From positions 1 to 64,000 of the forward strand of contig NZ_FTMN01000002.1 of NCBI RefSeq assembly GCF_900155945.1: DNA of 64,000 bases, given 5' to 3'. Positions 21,074 to 29,594 of the stretch are shown here, in pieces. The first letter of the stretch is position 1, and each line of letters starts with the position of its first letter. Both the position numbers and the translations under genes were made by a program. A model generated the notes under the pieces. The model was not told where the DNA came from, searched no databases, and saw nothing but the letters and a program-made list of their open reading frames with translations. Origin of the DNA: Marinobacterium stanieri (lineage in GTDB: Bacteria; Pseudomonadota; Gammaproteobacteria; Pseudomonadales; Balneatricaceae).

Positions 21074-21820
21074 TCAATCAACCAGTGTATCAATCAGGTC
21101 GATCATGAACTCGGTTTGCTCTTCTTCCATAACATCCCAGCCATCAAGCCCCATGCTTTTCAGCACGGGAATTCCTTTGGGATCATGCTCCATATTTACA
21201 AGCCGATCTGTCAATGTATCCATGTGCGCCTGCATGCGAGGCCCCGCTACCAGCGTATGATGGACAACACTGATCTGACTGCTGACCAGGGGCTTCATCT
21301 TGCTGCGCACAAGCTCAGAAAGCTCCTCAAAGCCAGCCTTGAGGAAGAACCCCGCATCGGCATCGCGATTCAGCAGTGCCTTGGCCACCAACACATAACT
21401 ATCCAGCTCTTTAAAGCTGACATTAGTGGCATCCAGGTCAGCTGACTCAAGCATGATCATGCCCATGATATGGACATCAGGATCAGCGGTCGTGGCAACT
21501 TTCAATCCCGGTGCCAGATCTTCTACACAGGTGACTTCATCATCAGCACGTACGGCAATAACCGTTTCGTCAGCGCGATTTCGGGGGCGCACCAGCACCT
21601 TGAACCCAAGTTCACGCACCAACATCGAGGCGTCATAGGGATTGGCGTAAATCAGATCAAGCTTGCCAGCACGAATATCTTCACGCTGCTGCTCGAAACT
21701 GTCATACAGCTCAAGATGAACGCCTTCGCCCAACTGACGCTGCAACCAGGTATTGAAAATAAACCAGCCCGACAAGTGCGTCGGTGGAAAATCAGGACTG
21801 ACTGACAAGTTCAATGCCAT
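21074..21820 (-). CDS. cytoplasmic PhnD-like substrate-binding protein
   Basis: A 248-residue protein resembling PhnD/phosphonate-type periplasmic binding proteins (PF12974-like). Characteristic stretches are DLIYANPYDASMLVRELGFK and the later GLKVATTADPDVHIMG. It has no signal peptide or lipobox, so it should stay in the cytoplasm, and no ABC permease or ATPase is nearby. It is the last gene of a six-gene operon, 12 bases after a PAS gene. It may bind a small ligand as a sensor. The ligand is unknown. Confidence 0.7.
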   Translation of the reverse strand: MALNLSVSPDFPPTHLSGWFIFNTWLQRQLGEGVHLELYDSFEQQREDIRAGKLDLIYANPYDASMLVRELGFKVLVRPRNRADETVIAVRADDEVTCVEDLAPGLKVATTADPDVHIMGMIMLESADLDATNVSFKELDSYVLVAKALLNRDADAGFFLKAGFEELSELVRSKMKPLVSSQISVVHHTLVAGPRMQAHMDTLTDRLVNMEHDPKGIPVLKSMGLDGWDVMEEEQTEFMIDLIDTLVD

Positions 21821-21832
21821 CGCAGAACCTCC

Positions 21833-22294
21833 CTATCTGAGCGTGGCGTACAAGGCTTCACTCTCATTAATCTTGCTGCGTGAGGGCTTACGCCGTACCG
21901 AGGTATAACCGACCAACTGACCATTACGAATATTGGGGATCACGGTCGCTTTTACCCAGTAGTAAGCACCATCCTTGCGCAGATTTTTGACATACCCTTG
22001 CCACTTTTTACCCTGAGCAACCGTATCCCAAAGATCCTTGAAAGCCACTGCAGGCATATCCGGGTGACGCAGAATATAGTGATTGGTTCCGATCAGCTCT
22101 TCACGCGTGTAGCCTGACATTTCAATGAAGGCACGATTCGCATGAGTGATAATACCCTGTGGGTCAGTTCGTGAAACGATTAACTTCCCGTCGGGGTATG
22201 GCACCTCCTGATCGACAATGCTTGCAAGCCGTTCGGTACCATCAAAATACTTGATCAGCACCTCACGAGCGGCAGCCGTATCTTGTTCGGACAT
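21833..22294 (-). CDS. single PAS-domain protein, Aer-like
   Basis: A 153-residue protein consisting almost wholly of one PAS domain. The segment with RHPDMPAVAFKDLW and the later WQGYVKNLRKDGAYYWV closely match the FAD-binding PAS of the aerotaxis receptor Aer, including RHPD and the conserved tryptophans. So it may bind FAD and sense redox or oxygen; that is inference. There is no transmembrane or signalling domain. I start at the ATG of MSEQDTAAAR. A short C-terminal tail follows the domain. It lies between the Roadblock and PhnD-like genes. Confidence 0.8.
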   Translation of the reverse strand: MSEQDTAAAREVLIKYFDGTERLASIVDQEVPYPDGKLIVSRTDPQGIITHANRAFIEMSGYTREELIGTNHYILRHPDMPAVAFKDLWDTVAQGKKWQGYVKNLRKDGAYYWVKATVIPNIRNGQLVGYTSVRRKPSRSKINESEALYATLR

Positions 22295-22357
22295 ACACAC
22301 TCCAAACCGAGTAAGCGGCGCCTGTATGGCAGGCGCACGCCAAACACAGTTAAACGC

Positions 22358-22720
22358 TTATAGAATCTTGCCAATCGCATCCGCAGCACGTTTTACGTCC
22401 AGGAAGATCAGACCCAAACGTGCATTGGTTTTGGCAACCACTGTAAGCACCGACTCAGGGTTGGCGTGCGTCATAAGAATGTAGCCGTCCTTGCCCTTCA
22501 CCAGAACCTGCTCCAGTTCACCACGTGCAAGCTCCTGGGATGTGCGCTCACCCAGCGACAACATCGCTGCACTCATCGCACCTACACGGTCTTCATCCAT
22601 GCCTGCCGGCAGCAGGGAGTCGATCACGAGACCATCCGTGGAAATAACCGCGGAGGCTTCGATTTCAGCCGATGTCCCGTTGAGATCGTTAAGAATTGAG
22701 GTCAACATTTCTGAGCGCAT
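22358..22720 (-). CDS. Roadblock/LC7 domain protein
   Basis: A 120-residue protein of the Roadblock/LC7 family. The hallmark is the central segment EASAVISTDGLVIDSLLP followed by a helix and the VLVKGKDGYILMTHANP strands. Bacterial members such as MglB regulate small Ras-like GTPases. No GTPase gene is in this operon or window. It is the fourth gene of a six-gene operon, with gaps of about 64 bases on each side. Confidence 0.85.
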   Translation of the reverse strand: MRSEMLTSILNDLNGTSAEIEASAVISTDGLVIDSLLPAGMDEDRVGAMSAAMLSLGERTSQELARGELEQVLVKGKDGYILMTHANPESVLTVVAKTNARLGLIFLDVKRAADAIGKIL

Positions 22721-22784
22721 GGTAGTCTCCTTTTAGGCCATTAGCGCTGGTTGTAAATCTGTATAAGGCAGCCAGTCTGCCTCA

Positions 22785-23417
22785 TCAGTAATCCAGGTAG
22801 CGTCGGATCAGAACCGACATCAAATCAACAAAAGGCTGCCTGTTCAGATGAGGCATCCCTTCCAGAATCAGCAGGAACTTCTGTTCACCTACGTGCAGGG
22901 TCCAGAAGCCCAACTCACTTTGACCAACTGCGTCGACCAAAGCCCAAGACGAGCCGTCAAACCCAAGGTGCCGCGCCAGCAAAGACTGATGACGCTCGTG
23001 CAGAGACACAAGGTCAGCAGCCATACCCGCTACAGCTTCAGCTTCGTCAGGATCAAAGCCGGACTGACCCAGGCAGAAGCCCTGGTCGTCGGCCAAAAGC
23101 ACCCGGCCATCCGCCAGGCGAGGAAGATACTCAGGCAACAACTGCTCAATCGTACCACTGGCAATCGGCTCAGGGTTCTCAGGCAGATCAACAAACCCGT
23201 GTTGCACCGCCTTGTCCAACAGCGCATGGGCATCAGCTTCAGGCAGGCCTGTAAGTTTCTGTAGCAGAGCACCCAGATAAGGAATATGGGTATCGGCACT
23301 CAGTAGCTGCAGCAACAACGCCCTGAGGGCATCATTACTGGTTGAAAGCGTGGCGTAATAGGCCCCGCTGGGGGTGACCTGAAAATACCGCGGGGTCTCA
23401 TTCTGATCTTGATTCAC
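22785..23417 (-). CDS. uncharacterised protein, possible second Roadblock-like domain
   Basis: A 210-residue soluble protein. The N-terminal half reads as a helical domain. The C-terminal part (LADDQGFCLGQSGFDPDEAE, then a helix and ALVDAVGQSELGFWTLHVGE strands) follows the order of a Roadblock/LC7 fold, with DDQGFCLG in place of the usual strand-turn. I do not recognise a named family. It lies between the Roadblock gene and the 421-residue gene, on the same transcript. Homodimeric or heterodimeric Roadblock pairing is possible but unproven. Confidence 0.6.
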   Translation of the reverse strand: MNQDQNETPRYFQVTPSGAYYATLSTSNDALRALLLQLLSADTHIPYLGALLQKLTGLPEADAHALLDKAVQHGFVDLPENPEPIASGTIEQLLPEYLPRLADGRVLLADDQGFCLGQSGFDPDEAEAVAGMAADLVSLHERHQSLLARHLGFDGSSWALVDAVGQSELGFWTLHVGEQKFLLILEGMPHLNRQPFVDLMSVLIRRYLDY

Positions 23418-23461
23418 GTTTTAACTCCGAAAGATCCGTGGGTGTGTTGCACACGTTTCGG

Positions 23462-24727
23462 TCACTGACAGTACAGGCCGACGGCGTCCGCTGCCACCAG
23501 GAACGAAAAGACAAAACGTTGAGGAATACTCAACATATCAGCCACATTACGAGCTGACAGCCTCTGACTCTGCCAAAGTTCGGCGATACTGCGCGCATGC
23601 GGTGTTTCCAACAAACGCTCAAAGTCAGGAATCTCAGCCAACAGCAGAGGTTCTTCAGCGGAGAGCGAATCGGACACGCGCCCACGGGCCGTAAACAAGG
23701 CCAGCTGCCACACCAGTTCATCAGCAGCCACCCGTTTGCCTTTGGGCAGTTCCTGGTCAGGCTCTTTATCCAGCAGCGACAATTCATCAAACCCGAAACG
23801 GGTTCGTGTCAGCTGCAGGAGTAGATCGGAGTCCATACCGACCAAAAAAGCCTTCTCTGCCGGCAGATAGAACAAGGCGCCGGGTACGCCTACAATCTGC
23901 TGGATGTTATTTGTTTCATTACCGGTTTTAACGGCACGCAGAATCCAGGGAAGCATCAAGCCATCGAGGCTGAAATAGACACGTCGACGCTCAGTGGCCT
24001 CGTCAAGGTTAACATCCGACAAGCTGCCACAGCACTGGAGGATCATTTCAGCCGACAGCGAGGGTACTTTTGGCGCCTCAGGCTCAGGGGCCACTTCAGG
24101 CTCAGGTGCAGGCGCAATCTTGCCTTCAGCTTCCAGCCTGGCCTGCTTCTCCTGAACCTGCTTTTGCGCTTCAAGAATCAGGCTATTGAGCTCATTACGA
24201 TGAACACTGAAACGACTGTTAAGACCGGCTTCTTCCCGATCTTTATGCTCACCCTGCCAGGACGAAGCGGCTTGAGTGCTACGCTGCTTTCGCGCCTGCC
24301 ACTCGGCAAAGGCTTCTTCACGCGCACGATCACGGTCATTCAGTGGTTTTGAAGGAGCGTCTTTGGCAATTAGCGGTTCAGCTTTTGCTTTCACACCTGA
24401 TTGAACGAGCTTTTTAAGATCGCTCAGCCCCTCCTGCAATGCCTTGATACTGAGAGGCCTTTCAATGTAGACCCCAGCATTGCGGGACGGCTTGTCGGCT
24501 TTACTGTCGACCACTGCGACCCAGGGCTTGCCGGCGTCATTCAACCAGTTCTGCAGGTGTCGCTCGGCCACCTCATCCTTGAGATTAATCATCAGCGCAT
24601 CGGCATCGCCACTGGAAACAAGGTTGTAACCAATAGCATTGCGACCACCGAAGAACACTTCCAGCATTGCCTGCTCTTTGGCAGCGAACCCGGAAGTTGT
24701 AATTGTTAGCTGTTCACTGACCGACAT
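23462..24727 (-). CDS. uncharacterised protein with pseudo-receiver and C-terminal helical domain
   Basis: A 421-residue soluble protein in three parts. Residues 1-105 follow a response-regulator pattern (DALMINLKDE, PWVAVVDSK, then YIERPLSIKALQEGLSDL), but the phospho-acceptor position looks like Asn in MINL, so it is probably a pseudo-receiver. Residues about 110-225 are charged, coiled-coil-like and end in a Pro-Glu linker (EPEVAPEPEAP). The C-terminal part ends in a helical or winged-helix-like region (SAEEPLLLAEIPDFERLLET, LSIPQRFVFSFLVAADAVGL). I know of no assigned function. It is the second gene of the Roadblock operon. Confidence 0.55.
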   Translation of the reverse strand: MSVSEQLTITTSGFAAKEQAMLEVFFGGRNAIGYNLVSSGDADALMINLKDEVAERHLQNWLNDAGKPWVAVVDSKADKPSRNAGVYIERPLSIKALQEGLSDLKKLVQSGVKAKAEPLIAKDAPSKPLNDRDRAREEAFAEWQARKQRSTQAASSWQGEHKDREEAGLNSRFSVHRNELNSLILEAQKQVQEKQARLEAEGKIAPAPEPEVAPEPEAPKVPSLSAEMILQCCGSLSDVNLDEATERRRVYFSLDGLMLPWILRAVKTGNETNNIQQIVGVPGALFYLPAEKAFLVGMDSDLLLQLTRTRFGFDELSLLDKEPDQELPKGKRVAADELVWQLALFTARGRVSDSLSAEEPLLLAEIPDFERLLETPHARSIAELWQSQRLSARNVADMLSIPQRFVFSFLVAADAVGLYCQ

Positions 24728-24748
24728 AACGATTATCTATTACCCCGC

Positions 24749-25222
24749 TCAGTGAAGTTGTTTCTGAATCGACAGTCTGGTGCAACGCCCGTTGCTCAGT
24801 ACCGAATAATCAAGGGGCAAACTGGACAAGAGATCCAACTCACGGGTATCGACAGCCTTGTTCATGGTGATGCGGTGCTCGGACAACAGCAGAGGTCCTG
24901 CTTGCTGGATAAGCCTGTTTACCAGGAATTGACCACGCCCTCTCAGCACCAGCAGGAGATCAATTAACGCCCCGGTCACACGCTCGCTATCAGCACACTG
25001 AATGGACAGGTACACACGGCGAATATGATTGCGAAGTACACGCGGGCGGGCAGCGACAAGCCTGGTCAGGTAACGCAACGCCACAGTAGGCTGAACACCG
25101 ACATAGATGAGTCGCTTGTCCGCCTGAAGGCTGAACATGATCTGCAACTTGCATAGTTCCAGATCTGAACGACTTGGGCGCTCATCCTGTGCCACCTCAG
25201 CCTGACCGACTGCTGGGTTCAT
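24749..25222 (-). CDS. uncharacterised 157-residue protein, first gene of the Roadblock operon
   Basis: A 157-residue protein I do not recognise. It has no signal peptide or clear membrane helix and alternates basic and hydrophobic segments (for example RYLTRLVAARPRVLRNHIRR). There is no P-loop, so it is not the missing GTPase. It begins at an ATG with an AGGAGG Shine-Dalgarno 7 bases upstream and follows a near-consensus promoter, which argues that it is really expressed. Only 21 bases separate it from the next gene. Confidence 0.65.
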   Translation of the reverse strand: MNPAVGQAEVAQDERPSRSDLELCKLQIMFSLQADKRLIYVGVQPTVALRYLTRLVAARPRVLRNHIRRVYLSIQCADSERVTGALIDLLLVLRGRGQFLVNRLIQQAGPLLLSEHRITMNKAVDTRELDLLSSLPLDYSVLSNGRCTRLSIQKQLH

Positions 25223-25258
25223 CTAGGTTACCTCCTACCTGAGATAAAGTGTTCAAAC

Positions 25259-25287
25259 GTTATACGTAGCTTCATACCTGATTTCAA
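25259..25287 (-). promoter_or_regulatory. promoter of the Roadblock operon
   Basis: On the minus strand TTGAAA (25282-25287), a 17-base spacer and TATAAC (25259-25264) form a near-consensus sigma-70 promoter. Transcription would start about 30 bases before the 157-residue gene. Confidence 0.7.
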
Positions 25288-25826
25288 ATACAGCTTCATT
25301 AATATTGACGCGTATCAAACGGCACGTCGCGAAACCAGGCACCCAACACAAACAACTGTAATTACAGCGTTTCGACGTAATAATTTATCCTTTGATCCTA
25401 GGCATTTTTGCGGCAACAGCAAGCCATTTTTCTGAAACAGTACCGAATCGTGATCCACGCCAGTACTCCGCCTCAAAGCCCGTCTCAATTAAGCGTCACA
25501 TACCCTCATTACAGTCAAACAACTATTTAATTAATATCCTCTTTAACACCTCAGCATAGTCAAGTTGACAAGGTATAGACAGTTTTAAACGACACACTGA
25601 GCACGCGTTTTTTTCACCCTTTAAAAAGAGTGGATTTGTCTGCAGCGCTTGCGAGCACTACGCCCCGGCATCATTCTTTAGTTTAGTAATTGTCGACAAA
25701 AACTTAACTTTGCCCCTGCCTTTCGCTAGAATTCGCCCCGCCAATCACCATTCGATACCTAGTCGATACGCCGCTGGCAGAGTTACATCTCGCGAGTTGG
25801 CGGTGAAAACAGATGAGGGCCATATC
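25288..25826. other. long AT-rich intergenic region upstream of acnB
   Basis: About 540 bases between the divergent Roadblock operon and acnB contain no credible gene. They hold a 12-base perfect palindrome CTGTAATTACAG (25356-25367), a lone TTGACA (25565-25570), and the acnB promoter. AT content is clearly higher than in the flanking genes. Regulatory binding sites are likely; a small RNA is possible but I see no terminator that would define one. Confidence 0.6.
25704..25732 (+). promoter_or_regulatory. candidate acnB promoter
   Basis: TTAACT (25704-25709), a 17-base spacer and TAGAAT (25727-25732) resemble a sigma-70 promoter, giving an untranslated leader of about 88 bases before acnB. 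Confidence 0.5.
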
Positions 25827-28424
25827 GTGCTTGAAGCTTATCGTAAACATGTAGAAGAACGCGCTGCAGAAGGCGTCCCCGCGAAGCCGCTTGATCCCGA
25901 GCAGACTTCAGCTCTTGTTGAACTCCTGAAAAACCCGCCGGCTGGCGAGGAAGAGTTCCTGGTTGATCTGCTGTCCAACCGTGTACCGGCGGGTGTGGAC
26001 CAGGCTGCTTACGTAAAGGCAGGCTTCTTGGCAGCTATCGCCAAGGGCGAGGCCTCCTCTCCGCTAGTGGACAAGGTTAAGGCTGTTGAACTGCTGGGCA
26101 CCATGCTGGGCGGTTACAACATCGCGCCGCTGATCGAATGCCTGGACATCGACGAACTGGCACCGACCGCTGCCAAAGCACTGTCTCACACCCTGCTGAT
26201 GTTCGACGCTTTCCACGACGTACAGGAAAAAGCTGAAGCGGGTAACGCTTTCGCCAAGCAGGTTATGCAGTCCTGGGCTGAAGGTGAATGGTTCACCTCC
26301 AAGCCTGAAGTGGCTGAAAAGATCACTGTTACCGTATTCAAGGTACCGGGCGAAACCAACACCGACGATCTGTCTCCGGCTCCGGATGCCTGGTCACGTC
26401 CTGACATCCCGCTGCATGCCAACGCCATGCTGAAGATGGAACGTGAAGGCATCAACCCGGAAGAACCGGGTGTTAAAGGCCCGCTGGCTCAGATTGAAGA
26501 AGTTAAAGCCAAAGGCTTCCCGGTTGCATACGTCGGCGACGTAGTGGGTACCGGTTCTTCCCGTAAGTCCGCTACCAACTCTGTGCTGTGGTTCTTCGGT
26601 GACGACATCCCGCACGTACCGAACAAGCGTGCCGGTGGTTACTGCTTCGGTAGCAAAATCGCTCCGATCTTCTACAACACCATGGAAGATGCTGGCGCCC
26701 TGCCGATCGAAATGCCGGTTGACGACCTGAACATGGGTGACGTGATCGACGTTTACCCGTACGAAGGTAAAGTGTGCAAGCACGGTACTGATGAAGTCAT
26801 CTGCACCTTCGGTCTGAAGACCCAGGTCCTGCTGGACGAAGTACGCGCTGGCGGCCGTATCCCGCTGATCATCGGTCGCGGCCTGACTGAAAAGGCACGC
26901 GAAGCTCTGGGCCTGGGTCAGTCTGACCTGTTCCGCAAGCCTGAGCAGCCGGCTGACACTGGCAAGGGTTACACCCTGGCACAGAAAATGGTTGGTAAAG
27001 CATGCGGCATGGACGGTGTACGTCCGGGCATGTACTGCGAGCCGAAGATGACCACCGTTGGTTCACAGGACACCACTGGTCCGATGACCCGTGACGAGCT
27101 GAAAGACCTGGCGTGCCTGGGCTTCTCTGCTGACCTGACCATGCAGTCTTTCTGTCACACCGCTGCTTATCCGAAGCCGGTTGACGTAAACACTCACCAC
27201 ACCCTGCCGGACTTCATCATGAACCGCGGCGGTGTATCCCTGCGTCCGGGCGATGGTGTAATCCACTCCTGGCTGAACCGCATGCTGCTGCCGGATACTG
27301 TTGGTACCGGTGGTGACTCTCACACCCGCTTCCCGCTGGGCATCTCTTTCCCGGCCGGTTCTGGTCTGGTTGCATTCGCAGCTGCTACCGGCGTTATGCC
27401 GCTGGACATGCCTGAATCCATCCTGGTTCGTTTCAAAGGCAAGCGTAACTCCGGTATCACCCTGCGTGATCTGGTACACGCCATTCCTTACTACGCAATC
27501 AAGCAGGGTCTGCTGACTGTTGAAAAGGCAGGCAAGAAAAACGCTTTCTCCGGTCGCGTACTGGAAATCGAAGGTCTGGAAGAACTGACTGTCGAGCAGG
27601 CGTTCGAACTGTCTGACGCTTCTGCTGAGCGTTCTGCTGCAGGTTGCACCATCACCCTGTCTGAAGATTCCGTTGCCGAGTACCTGCGTTCCAACATCGT
27701 CATGCTGAAGTGGATGATTGCGGAAGGTTACGGTGATGTGCGTACTATCGAACGTCGCATCAAGGGCATGGAAGAATGGCTGGCCAACCCGAGCCTGATG
27801 CGTGCCGACGCTGATGCTGAATACGCTGAAGTGATCGAAATCGATCTGTCCGAAATCAAAGAGCCGATCCTCTGTGCTCCAAACGATCCGGATGATGCGC
27901 GCCTGCTGTCTGAAGTCCAGGGCGAGAACATCGATGAAGTCTTCATCGGTTCCTGCATGACCAACATCGGCCACTTCCGCGCTGCGGGTAAACTGCTGGA
28001 GTCTTCCGGCAAGTCCATCCCGACACGCATGTGGATCGCACCGCCGACCAAGATGGACCAGGCTCAGCTGAGCGACGAAGGCTACTACAACGTGTTCGGC
28101 AAGGCCGGTGCACGTATGGAAATGCCGGGCTGCTCCCTGTGCATGGGTAACCAGGCACGTGTTGCTGCCAAGAGCACTGTAGTGTCTACCTCTACCCGTA
28201 ACTTCCCGAACCGTCTGGGTGACGGCGCCAACGTATACCTGGCGTCTGCCGAGCTGGCGGCTGTTGCGGCTCTGGAAGGCAAACTGCCGACTCCGGCGGA
28301 GTACATGGAATACGCGAGCAAGCTCGACAGCATGTCTGGCGAGATCTACCGCTACCTGAACTTCGACCAGATGGACAACTACGTCGAAAAAGCCGGCAGC
28401 GTTATCCCGACTGTTGAAGCCTAA
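25827..28424 (+). CDS. acnB: bifunctional aconitate hydratase 2 / 2-methylisocitrate dehydratase AcnB
   Basis: An 865-residue aconitase B, the main TCA-cycle aconitase, with a [4Fe-4S] cluster. The length equals that of E. coli AcnB. I start at a GTG ([12 protein letters not shown]) with GAGG 8 bases upstream; a frame extending 39 codons further upstream contains the promoter and is not family-like. Cluster cysteines lie in [13 protein letters not shown] and [16 protein letters not shown] and GDSHTRFP motifs are present. Very strong, regular codon use fits a highly expressed gene. Confidence 0.98.
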   Translation: MLEAYRKHVEERAAEGVPAKPLDPEQTSALVELLKNPPAGEEEFLVDLLSNRVPAGVDQAAYVKAGFLAAIAKGEASSPLVDKVKAVELLGTMLGGYNIAPLIECLDIDELAPTAAKALSHTLLMFDAFHDVQEKAEAGNAFAKQVMQSWAEGEWFTSKPEVAEKITVTVFKVPGETNTDDLSPAPDAWSRPDIPLHANAMLKMEREGINPEEPGVKGPLAQIEEVKAKGFPVAYVGDVVGTGSSRKSATNSVLWFFGDDIPHVPNKRAGGYCFGSKIAPIFYNTMEDAGALPIEMPVDDLNMGDVIDVYPYEGKVCKHGTDEVICTFGLKTQVLLDEVRAGGRIPLIIGRGLTEKAREALGLGQSDLFRKPEQPADTGKGYTLAQKMVGKACGMDGVRPGMYCEPKMTTVGSQDTTGPMTRDELKDLACLGFSADLTMQSFCHTAAYPKPVDVNTHHTLPDFIMNRGGVSLRPGDGVIHSWLNRMLLPDTVGTGGDSHTRFPLGISFPAGSGLVAFAAATGVMPLDMPESILVRFKGKRNSGITLRDLVHAIPYYAIKQGLLTVEKAGKKNAFSGRVLEIEGLEELTVEQAFELSDASAERSAAGCTITLSEDSVAEYLRSNIVMLKWMIAEGYGDVRTIERRIKGMEEWLANPSLMRADADAEYAEVIEIDLSEIKEPILCAPNDPDDARLLSEVQGENIDEVFIGSCMTNIGHFRAAGKLLESSGKSIPTRMWIAPPTKMDQAQLSDEGYYNVFGKAGARMEMPGCSLCMGNQARVAAKSTVVSTSTRNFPNRLGDGANVYLASAELAAVAALEGKLPTPAEYMEYASKLDSMSGEIYRYLNFDQMDNYVEKAGSVIPTVEA

Positions 28425-28460
28425 GACCGGATTAGTCGCTCAAGCGACATGATCCCTACA

Positions 28461-28486
28461 AAACCCCGCCTCGGCGGGGTTTTTTG
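28461..28486 (+). terminator. intrinsic terminator of acnB
   Basis: The stem AACCCCGC / GCGGGGTT with a CTCG loop is followed by a T run. It starts 37 bases after the acnB stop. Confidence 0.9.
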
Positions 28487-28515
28487 TTATCCGGGAACAC
28501 CTTGGCAGACCTAAC

Positions 28516-28524
28516 TGATATAAT
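28516..28524 (+). promoter_or_regulatory. extended -10 promoter of the DUF2185 gene
   Basis: TGATATAAT is a perfect -10 with the extended TGn element, 45 bases before the ATG. No good -35 is needed for this type. Confidence 0.6.
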
Positions 28525-28568
28525 CTGACGCCTGAAACCGTTGTAACAGGCTGCAGACAGGTAATCCC

Positions 28569-28991
28569 ATGAAATCACCAACGCCCGATCAGAACCCGAC
28601 CCCTGAACAGGAAACTGCCCAGACCAAAAACGGCTATCTGGCACTGGTATCACGCCTGCTGCTGGACGAAAAACTGCCGATCCGCTTCATGTACAAGACA
28701 GTCCCCGAGCACTTGAATGACACTGGATGGCGCATGTTTACCGGTTATGAAACCGAAGAGTTTCTGGCTGATGAAATCGTGAATATGGCCCCTATTCCAC
28801 TGGAGCGTATCTGCGAAATTGACCCATCCCTGACAGAGCTGGTCGAATACAATGCCGGCACCGTATGGGAGCGCCCCCCCGAGTCAGATGGCTGGGAACG
28901 TGTCTATGACTTCCGTATCCCCGCTCCCAAGGTTGATGTTGAGATCACCAATGACGTAGACCGCTTTGCTCAGTCCCACGAAGACCTCTAA
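28569..28991 (+). CDS. DUF2185 domain protein
   Basis: A 140-residue protein with a DUF2185 (Imm33-like) domain at about 22-110. Recognisable segments are ALVSRLLLDEKLPIRFMYKT and DTGWRMFTGYETEEFL. The family includes predicted immunity proteins of toxin systems as well as stand-alone housekeeping members; no toxin gene is next to it here, so an immunity role is unsupported. The N-terminal 20 residues are polar and low in complexity. It is a single-gene unit with its own promoter. Confidence 0.75.
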   Translation: MKSPTPDQNPTPEQETAQTKNGYLALVSRLLLDEKLPIRFMYKTVPEHLNDTGWRMFTGYETEEFLADEIVNMAPIPLERICEIDPSLTELVEYNAGTVWERPPESDGWERVYDFRIPAPKVDVEITNDVDRFAQSHEDL

Positions 28992-29003
28992 TCGACCATA
29001 TTT

Positions 29004-29594
29004 TTACTGACCGAGCTCGATACTCTTTTCATCGGGCTCGGAGCAGATCTGTGTCGAATAACGCCATGCCTGCATCAGATCACTGTCCAATTCACCGGAA
29101 GCCATACCTGCCTTTTGCTTCAACGCCTGCATAAAAGCCTCTGGGGTTGTCAGGCTCTGCCATACATCCGGTAGAAAGGTTGCCTGATGATAACCAACCC
29201 GGATCAGTATCCCATCCAGGCCGGGCCTTAACTGCCTGACAAGCTCCGCCTCATTGGCAACATCCATCTCTTCCAGCGGCGAAAGCACCGATACCTTGAT
29301 ACGTATTGGCTCATGCGGCAACAAAGGCTGAAAGCGCGGATCATGCAATGCGGCCTGCACCGCATTATGGCGCACGTCCTCTGCCAGAGTCTGCCGCGCA
29401 TAGAGCGATCCTATACAGCCTCTTAACCGACCGTCGCTTTCAAGGGTTACGAAACTCGCTCGCTCCAATTGCAGCAGGGGCGAATCCAGCTCATGAAGGT
29501 CCAGCGCCGCATATCGATACCGCAAGGCCTTTGCAATTGCCTGGCGCGCAATTGCAAGTAAAGCATTACAGGGAAGCACATCAGTAACAGACAT
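29004..29594 (-). CDS. amrA: AmmeMemoRadiSam system protein A (AMMECR1 family)
   Basis: A protein of the AMMECR1 domain family, 196 residues from the ATG encoding MSVTDVLPCN. The signature RLRGCIGSLYA and the later VSVLSPLEEM are clear. The ATG lies inside the last 14 bases of amrB, so the two are translationally coupled. It belongs to the three-part AmmeMemoRadiSam set with the MEMO protein and a radical SAM enzyme. The reaction is not established. Confidence 0.92.
   Translation of the reverse strand: MSVTDVLPCNALLAIARQAIAKALRYRYAALDLHELDSPLLQLERASFVTLESDGRLRGCIGSLYARQTLAEDVRHNAVQAALHDPRFQPLLPHEPIRIKVSVLSPLEEMDVANEAELVRQLRPGLDGILIRVGYHQATFLPDVWQSLTTPEAFMQALKQKAGMASGELDSDLMQAWRYSTQICSEPDEKSIELGQ

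Noticed and set aside
25710-25826. N-terminal extension of AcnB
   Set aside because: It contains the promoter -10 and has no family similarity; the GTG at 25827 gives the normal 865 residues.
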